DNA of 64,000 bases from assembly GCF_028288185.1 (NCBI RefSeq), contig NZ_JAQBOF010000036.1, forward strand, positions 62,001-126,000. Direction: 5' to 3'. Position numbers and translations under genes: made by a program. The notes beneath the pieces were generated by a model that made no database searches, was not told where the DNA came from, and worked only from the letters and a program-made list of their open reading frames with translations. This document shows, in pieces, positions 25,652 to 34,212 of the stretch. Source of the DNA: Mucilaginibacter sp. (GTDB lineage: Bacteria; Bacteroidota; Bacteroidia; Sphingobacteriales; Sphingobacteriaceae). Numbering within the stretch: the first letter of the stretch is position 1; each line of letters opens with the position of its first letter.

Positions 25652-25815
25652 ATGAAAAATCACCTAATATTATTTGCAGCCGTTTTTTGCTTAGCAACTA
25701 ACGCCTGCAAAAAGGACAATTCAGCGTTACTCCTTATCTGAGCAAGTCAGTCAACAGTGTAACGGTAACCACAGGGGCTGTACGGGATATGGGCACTGTT
25801 ACAATTACCCAATAA
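25652..25815 (+). pseudogene. Decayed small lipoprotein gene
   Basis: A frame opens with a lipoprotein signal (MKNHLILFAAVFCLATNAC, then KKDNSA) and stops at 25739-25741 after 29 codons. A second frame, from 25738 to the stop at 25813-25815, continues with LSKSVNSVTVTTGAVRDMGTVTITQ, the typical C-terminal strand of carboxypeptidase-regulatory-like domains. A deletion that also shifted the frame would explain the pair. The stretch 25376-25650 before it holds only repeat debris (cccccgaaggga) and no gene. Confidence 0.6.
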
Positions 25816-25851
25816 AAATTCTTTTTAACTAATATTATTAAATAATTCAAA

Positions 25852-26193
25852 ATGAAAAAACTCATCATTCTTTCCCTTTTTACATTAATCACAGTATTTA
25901 CTTTTTCTTGTAAAAAGGACGACAAATCTCATACGGTAAAATATACTATTCAAGGTACGGCCAAATCAACTGTTACCTATACCGATCAATCCGGGAACGT
26001 CCAAACGGTGACCAATGCCGATGCTAGCTGGACTACCAGCTTCACTTCAACTAATCATGGATTAGTCCTTAAATTGACTGTGGTCAGTGCTGATGCCAGT
26101 AATGTGGGTGGCAAGATCTTCATTGATGATAATCAAGTTGCTCAAAGCAACGGAAACGCAAACAATATTGCTATTTCGGCGACACTGCCATAG
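25852..26193 (+). CDS. Small lipoprotein with an MmpS-like beta domain
   Basis: 113 residues. Lipobox at FTFSC (Cys20) followed by KKDDKS, a usual surface-sorting-like linker. The mature part VKYTIQGTAKSTVTYTDQSG ... GGKIFIDDNQVAQSNGNAN matches the pattern of the MmpS/transport accessory beta sandwich. The role is unknown in Bacteroidota. It follows a broken lipoprotein gene and ends at a strong terminator. Confidence 0.65.
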   Translation: MKKLIILSLFTLITVFTFSCKKDDKSHTVKYTIQGTAKSTVTYTDQSGNVQTVTNADASWTTSFTSTNHGLVLKLTVVSADASNVGGKIFIDDNQVAQSNGNANNIAISATLP

Positions 26194-26205
26194 AGTCTGA
26201 TCTTA

Positions 26206-26248
26206 CAAACAAAAAAGGCTTCTCATTTTGAGAAGCCTTTTTTGTTTG
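26206..26248. terminator. Bidirectional terminator
   Basis: AAACAAAAAAGGCTTCTC / GAGAAGCCTTTTTTGTTT with a 4-base loop, a perfect long stem between convergent genes. Confidence 0.9.
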
Positions 26249-26256
26249 TTTTTAAA

Positions 26257-26288
26257 GCCCTCCCCTTCGGAGAGGGTGGGGAGGGCTG
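26257..26288. repeat. G/C-rich dispersed repeat
   Basis: ccctccccttcggagagggtggggaggg: member of the same loose family as 31522-31616 and 41551-41573, with short G/C palindromes. Confidence 0.6.
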
Positions 26289-26289
26289 C

Positions 26290-27435
26290 TTATTTCCCAA
26301 ACAACTCCGCTAACTTATCATCCAGATCACTGCCTCGCAGGTTTTTGGCAATTATTTTTCCATCAGGGTCAAGCAGGAAGTTAGCAGGAATTGCTTGCAC
26401 AAAATATAAGGCCGCTGCCTGGTTATCGCCATATTTAAGGTCAGATACCTGTGTCCAGCTTAAGCCGTCACTTTTTATAGCCTTTTGCCAGTCGGCTTTA
26501 CCGTCCGGCCTATCTAATGATACCCCCAGGATAGTAAAGTTTTTGTCTTTATATTTAGTGTAGGCCTTAACCACGTTAGGGTTTTCGGCACGGCACGGGC
26601 CGCACCACGATGCCCAAAAATCAAGCAATACGTATTTACCTCTAAATGAAGATAGCTTAACCGGCATGCCATTTACATCAGGCTGGGTAAAATCCGGTGC
26701 AATACTGCCTATAGCGGTAGCTTTTGATTGGTCAATTGAACTTTTTAACACCCGGCCAATTTCCATGTCTTTTAAAGACGCGTCAAGGCCGGTATATAAA
26801 ACATCCATTTCTGCCGGGTTGGCGCCCTGTTTACCCATCATATTAATAACTATCAGGCTTATAAAGCTGGTGGGATGTGCTGTTATAAAAGTTTTAAAAA
26901 CGTTATGTTGCTTGTCTTGCAAGGTTTTATACCCGATCTGCATATCATGCTGAAACTGCGGCGTGCTTTGCTGACTTTGCGGTGCAGCATTTTTTTCGTC
27001 GTTTAGTTTTTTAGCTTCGTTATTAATTGGGGCTAATTGCTGGGTTAATAATTTACTATCATCATTTATTACCGAACCGGTTATGGCCGCATTTTTTATC
27101 GAGTCTTTATCGGTAGTGATATTGGTTGTGCCTTTGTCCAGCCAAAAATTCAGGAAATCGGGTGTGTTACCCAATTTACCACTACCGGCACCCGTATGAT
27201 CTATAACCAATGTTGAGTTAGAAGGCAAAAAGATATTGCCGCTAATAGTAAAATTTCCATTAATTACTAATGCAGAGTCAATAATTTTATTGGCGCCTGT
27301 CTGATAAAATAAATAGGCCCATGTCGGTTTGGTTATTGTACCTGCTTTGCCATTTATAGTAAAATTTTTTGTGGCGATTTGTGCAAAAGCCAGTGTTGGC
27401 AACAATGCTGTAATAAGAAAGAATAGTCTCTTCAT
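26290..27435 (-). CDS. Periplasmic TlpA-like thioredoxin with DUF4369-like N-terminal domain
   Basis: 381 residues, signal peptide 1-18 (ends LAFAQ). Residues 20-130 form a beta-rich domain of the DUF4369 type (FTINGKAGTI, VINGNFTISGNI) that often precedes thioredoxins in Bacteroidota. From about 245 follows a TlpA/ResA-like domain (APDFTQPDVNGMPVKLSSFRG) with the redox motif WCGPC in DFWASWCGPC and the cis-Pro region QAIPANFLLDPDG. It is likely a membrane-facing or periplasmic disulfide reductase; the target is unknown. It has its own terminator and no evident operon partner. Confidence 0.88.
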   Translation of the reverse strand: MKRLFFLITALLPTLAFAQIATKNFTINGKAGTITKPTWAYLFYQTGANKIIDSALVINGNFTISGNIFLPSNSTLVIDHTGAGSGKLGNTPDFLNFWLDKGTTNITTDKDSIKNAAITGSVINDDSKLLTQQLAPINNEAKKLNDEKNAAPQSQQSTPQFQHDMQIGYKTLQDKQHNVFKTFITAHPTSFISLIVINMMGKQGANPAEMDVLYTGLDASLKDMEIGRVLKSSIDQSKATAIGSIAPDFTQPDVNGMPVKLSSFRGKYVLLDFWASWCGPCRAENPNVVKAYTKYKDKNFTILGVSLDRPDGKADWQKAIKSDGLSWTQVSDLKYGDNQAAALYFVQAIPANFLLDPDGKIIAKNLRGSDLDDKLAELFGK

Positions 27436-27492
27436 GAATTAATTTAATGCTATTAAGCTTGATTAACGTATAAATTGGATAAGGATTGCCTT

Positions 27493-28674
27493 TTAAGTTA
27501 ATTTTTGATATGTGCGCCACCAAAGATCGGGCATTTCGCCGTCTACAGCGGTTTTATAGTCCTCGTAACGGCAAGGCACTAAATGAAAACGTTCGTTTTT
27601 TGAGCCGCCCGTAGGGTAGGGTACCTGCATCCACCAACGGTCAGACTTTTTGCTTTTTACAAACACCAGCTCATGGTCGTCATGCTTTAAGCTGGTTTTA
27701 TAAATAAGATATTGTGATTTTGGATGTAGCGGGAAATCTTTTTTACGGTTATAAACACCATCAATAAAATACCATATCATTTGCGATAGCAGCATGGCAG
27801 TTTGCCCGTTACTGTCATAAGCCGGGTTAAACTCATAAAAACCTATCGAGGTTAGCTTGTCATTAAATCCCGCGTAGCGACAGATCTGGCAGGCCTCCTC
27901 GCCATATAAGCCATTGGGCGTAGCGTTGGCATTAGCCGCGGCATCTGATGAGCGTATAGCGCTGATATCGAAACTCACCATATTGGCGTTGCGTATGGTA
28001 GGCTCGGCAACAGCAATATTGCCGCTGATGTTGCCCAGACGGTGCACATCAAAATATAATTTCTCCATTACCCGCAGGCTATCCTGGCTGGCAAAAAAGG
28101 TTTGATAACCCAGATTGCTGTAGTTAAACAGGTAATTAGGTTCATGCAAAAATATTTTACTGAGGAATGATGTTGATGTAGTCTCTATACTTTCGCTGGG
28201 CTCATCATCCTCCAAATCAAGGTGCGAGTCGACTACTACCAGGTCAACCTTTTGCTCCAATGTTTCATAGCCCAGGTATTGCGCATAGGTAAGATCCTGT
28301 CCGCCGCCTATTATTATGGGGATGATGTCTTTCTTAATTAATTCGGCAACTACGGTTTTAATTGCGAAGTAAGTATCAATCACGGTTTCGCCCTGGCGGA
28401 TATTGCCTAAGTCGACTATTCTGGTGGTGTACGCGCCCTCGTTTAACAGGTATAGTTTTTCGCGGACATAATCAGGAGCCAAAGCACAGCCGGGATTGTT
28501 GATCGCATTGCGGTCCTCCTGCACACCGATGATGGCGATATCTGCAGGCTGTTCCAAATCGGGAAATTTATCAGTATAGAGATCTATCTTACTGCCCAAA
28601 TGGCTGGTATAATAGCCGTTTTTAGGCGCGATAGCAGTTAGATCAATAGGCGTAAAAAAATCGGATAAGGACAT
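27493..28674 (-). CDS. Arginase/formimidoylglutamase-fold protein with altered metal site
   Basis: 393 residues when started at the ATG 28674 (MSLSDFFTPI); the longer open frame runs through a repeat. It has the ureohydrolase fold order: GGGQD where arginases have GGxHS, VVDSHLD for DAHxD, and SFDISAIRSSDA for SxDxDxxDP. So the first His and the second Asp of the last motif, each a ligand of one manganese, are replaced (Gln and Ser). The protein is usually called formimidoylglutamase in Bacteroidota, but the site as seen is incomplete; activity on formiminoglutamate or another guanidino substrate is uncertain. Confidence 0.7.
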   Translation of the reverse strand: MSLSDFFTPIDLTAIAPKNGYYTSHLGSKIDLYTDKFPDLEQPADIAIIGVQEDRNAINNPGCALAPDYVREKLYLLNEGAYTTRIVDLGNIRQGETVIDTYFAIKTVVAELIKKDIIPIIIGGGQDLTYAQYLGYETLEQKVDLVVVDSHLDLEDDEPSESIETTSTSFLSKIFLHEPNYLFNYSNLGYQTFFASQDSLRVMEKLYFDVHRLGNISGNIAVAEPTIRNANMVSFDISAIRSSDAAANANATPNGLYGEEACQICRYAGFNDKLTSIGFYEFNPAYDSNGQTAMLLSQMIWYFIDGVYNRKKDFPLHPKSQYLIYKTSLKHDDHELVFVKSKKSDRWWMQVPYPTGGSKNERFHLVPCRYEDYKTAVDGEMPDLWWRTYQKLT

Positions 28675-28829
28675 ATTTGATGTGCAAATGTGTGTGTATG
28701 CAAATATGCAGATTTTTTGGGTTTGACGATTAATAGAACATATTAAAAATATAAACATCTGCACATCCGCATATTTGCATATCCGCACATCTATACCCAC
28801 ATTTGCAGATACCACATCTGCACATCAAA
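28675..28829. repeat. Mirrored word repeat between divergent genes at 28.7 kb
   Basis: The whole intergenic stretch consists of words such as tgcaaatatgcagat (left) and atctgcacat, gcatatttgcat (right) in opposite orientation. Read outward in both directions each arm gives CATATTTG, then CACATTTG, then GCACATCAAA and the start codon. The two genes thus have nearly the same 5' leader. Centre at 28720-28770 is A+T-rich. Confidence 0.65.
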
Positions 28830-29795
28830 ATGATATTAGTAACAGGCGCAACAGGTTTTTTAGGATCAGAACTGGCTAAGCAATTAGCTGATCAAGGCGA
28901 GGCGGTACGCTGTACTAAACGCGCTGCTTCCACTATCCCCGCGTTGCTGGTGCCTTATACTCAACTAGAATGGGTTGATGCAGATATGCTGGACATTTTT
29001 GCATTAGAAGCCGCATTGGATGGCATAAGCCAGGTTTACCATTGCGCGGCATGGGTATCATTAAAACAGGCTGATAAAGATGCCATGATACGTACCAACG
29101 TTACCGGCACGGCCAATTTGGTTAACCTATGTCTTGAGCATGATATAAGGCTGGTACACGTAAGCTCTATAGCCGCCATAGGCCAGGCCAAGCCAGGCGA
29201 GTTAATTACCGAAAACCATCACCTTGAAATTACTACCGAAAATGACGGTTACGCCATATCAAAACTGGAAAGCGAGATGGAGGTTTGGCGCGGCATTGCC
29301 GAGGGTTTGGATGCGGTTATTGTAAATCCGTCTTTAATTATCGGCCCCAATGCCGGTGTTTTAGGCAGCGGACAGCTTTTTGAAACCGTACACAAGGGAC
29401 TTAAAGTTTATACCAATGGCACGGCAGGTTTTGTTGATGTGGAGGATGTAGCCAAATGTATGATCGCGCTAATGGAAAGCGACATTACCGAACAGCGCTA
29501 TATCATCAGTGCCGAAAACTGGAAGTATAAAGACATAGTTACCCTGGCCGCCAAATGTTTTAATATAAAGCCTCCCGCTATACTCGCCAAACCCTGGATG
29601 ATGGAACTGGCCTGGCGCGCAGCGGCGGTTGCTGCTTTCATCAAGCGCTCTGCCCCGGCGTTGGATAAGATAGCGGCTAAATCAGCCTATCAAATTCGAG
29701 ATTTTGATAACAGTAAAATTAAGGCGGCTGTAGGGATTGAGTTTAAGCCGATTAGTAAGTCGGTTGCAGAGATTTGTGAGCGATTGGGGAACTAG
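28830..29795 (+). CDS. NAD-dependent epimerase/dehydratase (extended SDR)
   Basis: 321 residues from the ATG at 28830, which puts ILVTGATGFLGSELAKQL (TGxxGxxG nucleotide loop) at the N-terminus; the in-frame extension upstream is repeat sequence. Further motifs: VYHCAAWVS, HVSSIAAIG and the catalytic YAISK. Members of this group reduce or epimerise nucleotide sugars, steroids or dihydroflavonol-like substrates. The C-terminal part (MELAWRAAAVAAFIKR) is similar to 'NAD-dependent epimerase' proteins of Bacteroidota without assigned substrate. Divergent from the arginase-fold gene through a mirrored repeat. Confidence 0.8.
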   Translation: MILVTGATGFLGSELAKQLADQGEAVRCTKRAASTIPALLVPYTQLEWVDADMLDIFALEAALDGISQVYHCAAWVSLKQADKDAMIRTNVTGTANLVNLCLEHDIRLVHVSSIAAIGQAKPGELITENHHLEITTENDGYAISKLESEMEVWRGIAEGLDAVIVNPSLIIGPNAGVLGSGQLFETVHKGLKVYTNGTAGFVDVEDVAKCMIALMESDITEQRYIISAENWKYKDIVTLAAKCFNIKPPAILAKPWMMELAWRAAAVAAFIKRSAPALDKIAAKSAYQIRDFDNSKIKAAVGIEFKPISKSVAEICERLGN

Positions 29796-29854
29796 ATATG
29801 TAAATATTTATATTTAATTATAAATTAGATAAACTAATACAAGACCTGTCAAAA

Positions 29855-30901
29855 ATGGAAGTTGAATTTCAGATAACGAAAGAAGATTATATCGATTTTT
29901 ATAAGACGCAGTTAAAGGAAAACTTTCAAAAAAGAATTCCGTTAGTTGCGGTTATATTGTTTTTTGCGACATCTGCTCTTTATAAAGATCATTTTGATTG
30001 GGTAAAAACTATAATAGTTGTTGTTAGTTATTCGCTATTGCTTTTAGTATTATTCTACTTATTGCCTCTTTTTATATTTAACAATAAATTGCGAAAGCTA
30101 ATAGCAACAGACCCCGGATATTCTGAGCCGAAAAAATGGATAATTGAAGAAGATGGGCTTAGGTCTGAAGGGGTATTAACAACCGCTGTAAGAAACTGGG
30201 AAAGCTTTGCTAAGGCCAAAGTTAATAGAAAATATATTAGCCTTACCTTAATAGATAAGCGGTTTTTAATGGTTCCAAAAAGCAGTTTTGCATCAGATAC
30301 CGAAGCGACTAATTTTTTTGGATTAATTCAGGCAAAAATTATTAAAGCTCAAGGATCCTCTAATTCGACTTTTGACGCATCTTCTGGTATTTATAAGAAA
30401 GATAGACCGCCTTATAAATTAGGTTTCTGGGGGTTCGTTCCTTTAATTGGTGCGATAGTGGGCACGGCTTTAATTTTATATGGAATATTTAAATATAAAG
30501 ACAAGTGGCTTATCTTGATTGGTGTAGGGGCGATTTGTTTCACAATAGCAGTTTATAGTTTTTTTAATTATGCTGACAAAAGGAATTTATTTAGCGAAGG
30601 TTTTGTCGACATGGATAAGGGAACATTAAACAGCCTTGTAAAGGAGATTGAATTTTACAAAATTCAAAACGGTAAATATCCCGAAAATTTAATGCAACTA
30701 GATATTAAGAATCAACTTATAAATGTGGTAGACCCTTTAATGTCATATAACAAGAATAATATATTTAACTATCGACAGATACGTAGCGGATACACGCTTT
30801 TTTCATCAGGGATGGATCAAATACCGAACACTAAAGATGATATTTATCCTACCATACCAATAGATACTAGTAAAATGGGATTAATCATAAAAAAACAATA
30901 G
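29855..30901 (+). CDS. YcxB-like membrane protein fused to a pseudopilin-like C-terminal domain
   Basis: 348 residues. The N-terminal part (1-165) looks like a YcxB-type domain: two helices (about 27-43 and 51-75), then KKWIIEEDGLRSEG and NWESFAKAKVNRKYISLTLIDKRFLMVPKSSF. A second pair of helices lies at about 190-240. The last 90 residues (LVKEIEFYKIQNGKYPENLMQL, DPLMSYNKN, YTLFSSGMDQIPNTKDDI) follow the pattern of GspG-type pseudopilin tails, in which a calcium site ends in DDI. Here it follows a membrane domain instead of a prepilin leader. It is A+T-rich. Function unknown. Confidence 0.6.
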   Translation: MEVEFQITKEDYIDFYKTQLKENFQKRIPLVAVILFFATSALYKDHFDWVKTIIVVVSYSLLLLVLFYLLPLFIFNNKLRKLIATDPGYSEPKKWIIEEDGLRSEGVLTTAVRNWESFAKAKVNRKYISLTLIDKRFLMVPKSSFASDTEATNFFGLIQAKIIKAQGSSNSTFDASSGIYKKDRPPYKLGFWGFVPLIGAIVGTALILYGIFKYKDKWLILIGVGAICFTIAVYSFFNYADKRNLFSEGFVDMDKGTLNSLVKEIEFYKIQNGKYPENLMQLDIKNQLINVVDPLMSYNKNNIFNYRQIRSGYTLFSSGMDQIPNTKDDIYPTIPIDTSKMGLIIKKQ

Positions 30902-30909
30902 TTATTTAT

Positions 30910-31521
30910 ATGGAACAATACGATCACCGCATAGACGAGTATATAAGCAAAAAAGCGGCTTTTGCCCAGCCCATATTAAAACATTTGCGCGAGCTGATGC
31001 ATTCTGTTTCGCCGCAAATAATCGAAACCGTAAAATGGGGTCATCCGTTTTTTGAGTATAAAGGCGTACTTGCCAATATGGGTGGCTTTAAAGAACATTG
31101 TGTTTTTGGCTTTTGGAACAGCAGAGCTCTGTCTGATCCCAACGGCGTTTTGAAACATTCTCACGAAAGGGACGCGGCAGGTAACTTTGGCAGAATAACC
31201 AAACTGTCTGATTTACCGGATGATGCGATCCTTAAAGACTTGATTTTGCAGGCAATAGCATTAAAGGATAACAATTACAAACCAGCCACAAAAAAAGTGC
31301 CTGCTGCAAAAGCACCCATAGAAATGCCCGATTATTTTGCAACAGCATTAGCAGGTAACCAAAAAGCACTGGCCACATTCCAGGATTTTAGCCCGTCATG
31401 TAAACGCGAATATTTGGAGTGGATAACCGAGGCCAAGACCGAACCTACCCGCCAAAAACGTGTGGAAACTGCTTTAGAATGGATGGCAGAAGGTAAGTCA
31501 AGGAATTGGAAGTACAAGTAA
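30910..31521 (+). CDS. DUF1801/YdeI-type protein
   Basis: 203 residues in two parts. Residues 10-110 match DUF1801 (LKHLRELMHSVSPQIIETVKWGHPFFEYKG, FKEHCVFGFW). The C-terminal part (from 140: DYFATALAGNQKALATFQDFSPSCKREYLEWITEAKTEPTRQKRVETALEWMAEGK) is the YdeI/OmpD-associated domain. Such proteins are linked to stress tolerance in enteric bacteria, but the molecular role is unknown. Starts 8 bases after the previous stop, so possibly the same transcript. A second, shorter DUF1801 protein is at 53567. Confidence 0.82.
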   Translation: MEQYDHRIDEYISKKAAFAQPILKHLRELMHSVSPQIIETVKWGHPFFEYKGVLANMGGFKEHCVFGFWNSRALSDPNGVLKHSHERDAAGNFGRITKLSDLPDDAILKDLILQAIALKDNNYKPATKKVPAAKAPIEMPDYFATALAGNQKALATFQDFSPSCKREYLEWITEAKTEPTRQKRVETALEWMAEGKSRNWKYK

Positions 31522-31616
31522 GCCCCACCCAACCCTCCCCGGAAGGGAGGGCTTTTAAAGAAAGTTTAAAACAAAAATAAAAAGTCTCCCCTACCGGGGG
31601 AGATTTAGAGGGGGCT
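31522..31616. repeat. Two G/C-rich repeats, one identical to the insertion in the VWA gene
   Basis: ccctccccggaagggaggg (31534-31552) is a palindrome, and 31580-31616 is the exact 37-base repeat also found at 18471-18507. It lies between convergent genes. Confidence 0.85.
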
Positions 31617-32600
31617 TTACGCTATAAAACTCTCCAATATTTTAAAACCACCTGTAGTTTCCAACTCTATTTTATCAATAGTTTTTGGCAACAAAATACA
31701 TTCGCCCATTTTAACAGGGTATGCTTCGCCGTTGTATTTAATGGTATAAGCGCCTGCAAGGCAAACATGTATCACAAACGAATCCAGATTGCTGTAATCT
31801 TTGCTGGTGCTTTCGGTAGCATCTAATATACTAGTGGTGAAGTATGGGCAGCTAACCAGTTCAACCGTTTCGTTTTTTTCGGGTGTGTATTTGGTTTTGT
31901 AGTTGCCGTAGTATTTATAGTCTATTGCGGCTAATGCTTCTTCGGTATGCAGCTCGCGTTTGTTGCCGTTGGCATCAACACGGTCAAAATCATAAATACG
32001 GTAAGTAATGTCGGATGTTTGCTGTATCTCGGCTAATAATAAACCCGCACCAATGGTGTGCACGCGTCCGGCAGGTAAAAAGAAAACATCACCCTCGTTA
32101 GCGGTTTCGCGGTTCAATATGTCCATTAAATGGCCGCTATTAAATTTTTCCAGGTATTCTTCCTGCGTTAATTCTTTATTAAAACCGGCAATCAGGGTCG
32201 AACCCGGATCAGATTCAATAATGTACCACATCTCGGTTTTACCAAAAGAGTTATGGCGTTTCTTTGCCAGTTCATCATTGGGGTGTACCTGGATAGAAAG
32301 GTCCTCGTTAGCATCAATAAACTTTACTAACAATGGGAAGATATTGCCAAAGTGTTTGTACACCTTTTCGCCAACCAAATCAGCACCATATTGCTCTAAC
32401 AGATCAGCCAGCGACTCGCCATTTAACGCGCCACCATTTACAATAGAAACATCCGACTTAACACCTGAAATTTCCCAGGTTTCGCCGCAGTTTGGCAGGT
32501 TGCCAAAATCTTTATGCAGATAGGTTTTTATTTTTTGACCACCCCAGATCTTGTCTTTAAAAATGGTTTTAAATTTTAATGGGTATAAAGCTGTAGACAT
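31617..32600 (-). CDS. manA: Mannose-6-phosphate isomerase, class I
   Basis: Interconverts mannose 6-phosphate and fructose 6-phosphate, feeding GDP-mannose synthesis or mannose use. I start at ATG 32600 (MSTALYPLKFKTIFKDKIWGG), giving 327 residues; an upstream in-frame extension does not match the family. Zinc-site motifs are IQVHPND (Gln and His), a following KTEMWYI (Glu) and PAGRVHTIGAGLL (His). The shorter length is usual for the Bacillus-like, cupin-only ManA. No sugar gene is adjacent; icd lies upstream on the same strand with a terminator between. Confidence 0.93.
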   Translation of the reverse strand: MSTALYPLKFKTIFKDKIWGGQKIKTYLHKDFGNLPNCGETWEISGVKSDVSIVNGGALNGESLADLLEQYGADLVGEKVYKHFGNIFPLLVKFIDANEDLSIQVHPNDELAKKRHNSFGKTEMWYIIESDPGSTLIAGFNKELTQEEYLEKFNSGHLMDILNRETANEGDVFFLPAGRVHTIGAGLLLAEIQQTSDITYRIYDFDRVDANGNKRELHTEEALAAIDYKYYGNYKTKYTPEKNETVELVSCPYFTTSILDATESTSKDYSNLDSFVIHVCLAGAYTIKYNGEAYPVKMGECILLPKTIDKIELETTGGFKILESFIA

Positions 32601-32659
32601 GATAGATAAATTTTGCGCTAAGTTAGGGATTTTGGATAAGGGTGGAATAAAAGGATTAC

Positions 32660-32690
32660 AAAAAAAGCCCATCCTTTTAAGAATGGGCTT
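32660..32690 (-). terminator. Terminator of icd
   Basis: AAGCCCATTC / GGATGGGCTT stem on the minus strand, followed by seven T, 36 bases after the icd stop and 60 before the manA start. Confidence 0.85.
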
Positions 32691-32725
32691 AATATCTCGG
32701 TTCAGAGATGCCAAGTATTGCGTTT

Positions 32726-33955
32726 CTATTTACCTAACTTCTTCTTCAAGTTTTCGTTAATTGCTTCCAAAAACTCTTCGGTATATAAATAATCTGTACC
32801 GTGTGCAACTTTTGGCTTAATGGTGATGGCCAAATCCTTGGTCATTTTACCACTTTCAACAGTTTCAATACAAACTTCTTCTAAAGCTTTACAGAAATCT
32901 ATCAACTCCTGGTTGCTGTCTAATATACCACGGAACTCTAAACCACGGGTCCATGCGAAGATAGAGGCAATAGGGTTGGTTGATGTCGGACGGCCAGCCT
33001 GGTGTTCGCGGTAGTGGCGGGTAACTGTACCGTGTGCTGCTTCTGCTTCCATAACGGTGCCATCCGGTGTAACCAGGGTAGATGTCATTAAACCTAATGA
33101 GCCAAAGCCTTGTGCTACGGTGTCAGATTGTACATCGCCATCATAGTTCTTACAAGCCCACACAAAGTTACCATTCCATTTAAGGGCCGATGCAACCATG
33201 TCATCAATTAAACGATGCTCATAAGTAATGCCGGCATCAGTAAATTTGGTTTTATAATCTGCCTGGTATATCTCTTCAAAAATATCTTTAAAACGGCCAT
33301 CATATTTTTTAAGGATGGTGTTTTTGGTTGATAAATATAAAGGCCAGCCTTTCATCAACGCCTGGTTAAAGCAAGCGTGTGCAAAACCGCGGATTGATTC
33401 GTCTGTATTATACATTGCCAACGCAACGCCATCACCTTTAAAGTTAAATACCTCGAATGATTGCTCCGGGCTGCCATCCTCTGGTGTGAATTTTATAGTC
33501 AGCTTACCTTTTCCTTTGGTTAAAAAGTCGGTAGCGCGGTATTGGTCGCCAAAAGCATGACGGCCAATGCAGATAGGGGCGGTCCAGTTTGGTACCAAAC
33601 GCGGTACATTGTTCATTACAATAGGCTCGCGAAAAACTGTACCGTCTAATATATTACGGATAGTTCCGTTTGGCGATTTCCACATTTGTTTCAAGCCAAA
33701 CTCTTCTACACGCTGCTCATCAGGTGTTATAGTAGCACATTTAATACCCACGCCATATTGTTTTATCGCATTAGCGGCATCAATGGTAACCTGGTCGTTA
33801 GTTTCATCACGATACTCTAAACCCAGGTCATAATATTTAATATCCAGATCAAGATAAGGGACTATCAGTTTATCTTTTATAAACTTCCAGATAATGCGGG
33901 TCATTTCATCGCCATCCAGCTCAACTACCGGATTATTTACTTTAATTTTTGACAT
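32726..33955 (-). CDS. icd: NADP-dependent isocitrate dehydrogenase (eukaryote-type)
   Basis: Oxidative decarboxylation of isocitrate to 2-oxoglutarate in the TCA cycle. The 409-residue protein is of the type II, eukaryote-like subfamily: VVELDGDEMTRIIW at the N-terminus, KSPNGTIRNILDGTVFREPI with substrate-binding Ser and Arg residues, and EAAHGTVTRHYREHQAGRPTSTNPIASIFAW for NADP binding. The motifs are intact. Single gene, with terminator and a TATATTTG box 35-42 bases upstream. Confidence 0.95.
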   Translation of the reverse strand: MSKIKVNNPVVELDGDEMTRIIWKFIKDKLIVPYLDLDIKYYDLGLEYRDETNDQVTIDAANAIKQYGVGIKCATITPDEQRVEEFGLKQMWKSPNGTIRNILDGTVFREPIVMNNVPRLVPNWTAPICIGRHAFGDQYRATDFLTKGKGKLTIKFTPEDGSPEQSFEVFNFKGDGVALAMYNTDESIRGFAHACFNQALMKGWPLYLSTKNTILKKYDGRFKDIFEEIYQADYKTKFTDAGITYEHRLIDDMVASALKWNGNFVWACKNYDGDVQSDTVAQGFGSLGLMTSTLVTPDGTVMEAEAAHGTVTRHYREHQAGRPTSTNPIASIFAWTRGLEFRGILDSNQELIDFCKALEEVCIETVESGKMTKDLAITIKPKVAHGTDYLYTEEFLEAINENLKKKLGK

Positions 33956-33989
33956 ACCAGGTGTTCTGTTTTATTATTATTAATGGCGT

Positions 33990-33997
33990 CAAATATA
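33990..33997 (-). promoter_or_regulatory. -7 box of icd
   Basis: TATATTTG on the minus strand, 34 bases before the ATG. The -33 box is not clear. Confidence 0.5.
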
Positions 33998-34212
33998 TAA
34001 AAATTGAAATTACCATTTAGTTTATTACTTGCCGAAATGCCAATATGTGATTATAATTTTACGTTATTATTGTTTTATTAAAGTTTGGTTGTATTTTTAT
34101 CAACTATAAAAATTGTGCAAGCAAACCGATAGCGTTTTTGTATGTTATTATAATATTGTTATCAGTCTAATACAAAAACATTTAAAATACCACCTTGCCG
34201 TTATACTATTAT

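Noticed and set aside
28675..28815. 47-residue extension of the arginase-fold protein
   Set aside because: It would translate the mirrored word repeat; the family start fits ATG 28674.
32601..32714. 38-residue extension of ManA
   Set aside because: It covers the icd terminator region and has no match to the ManA N-terminus.
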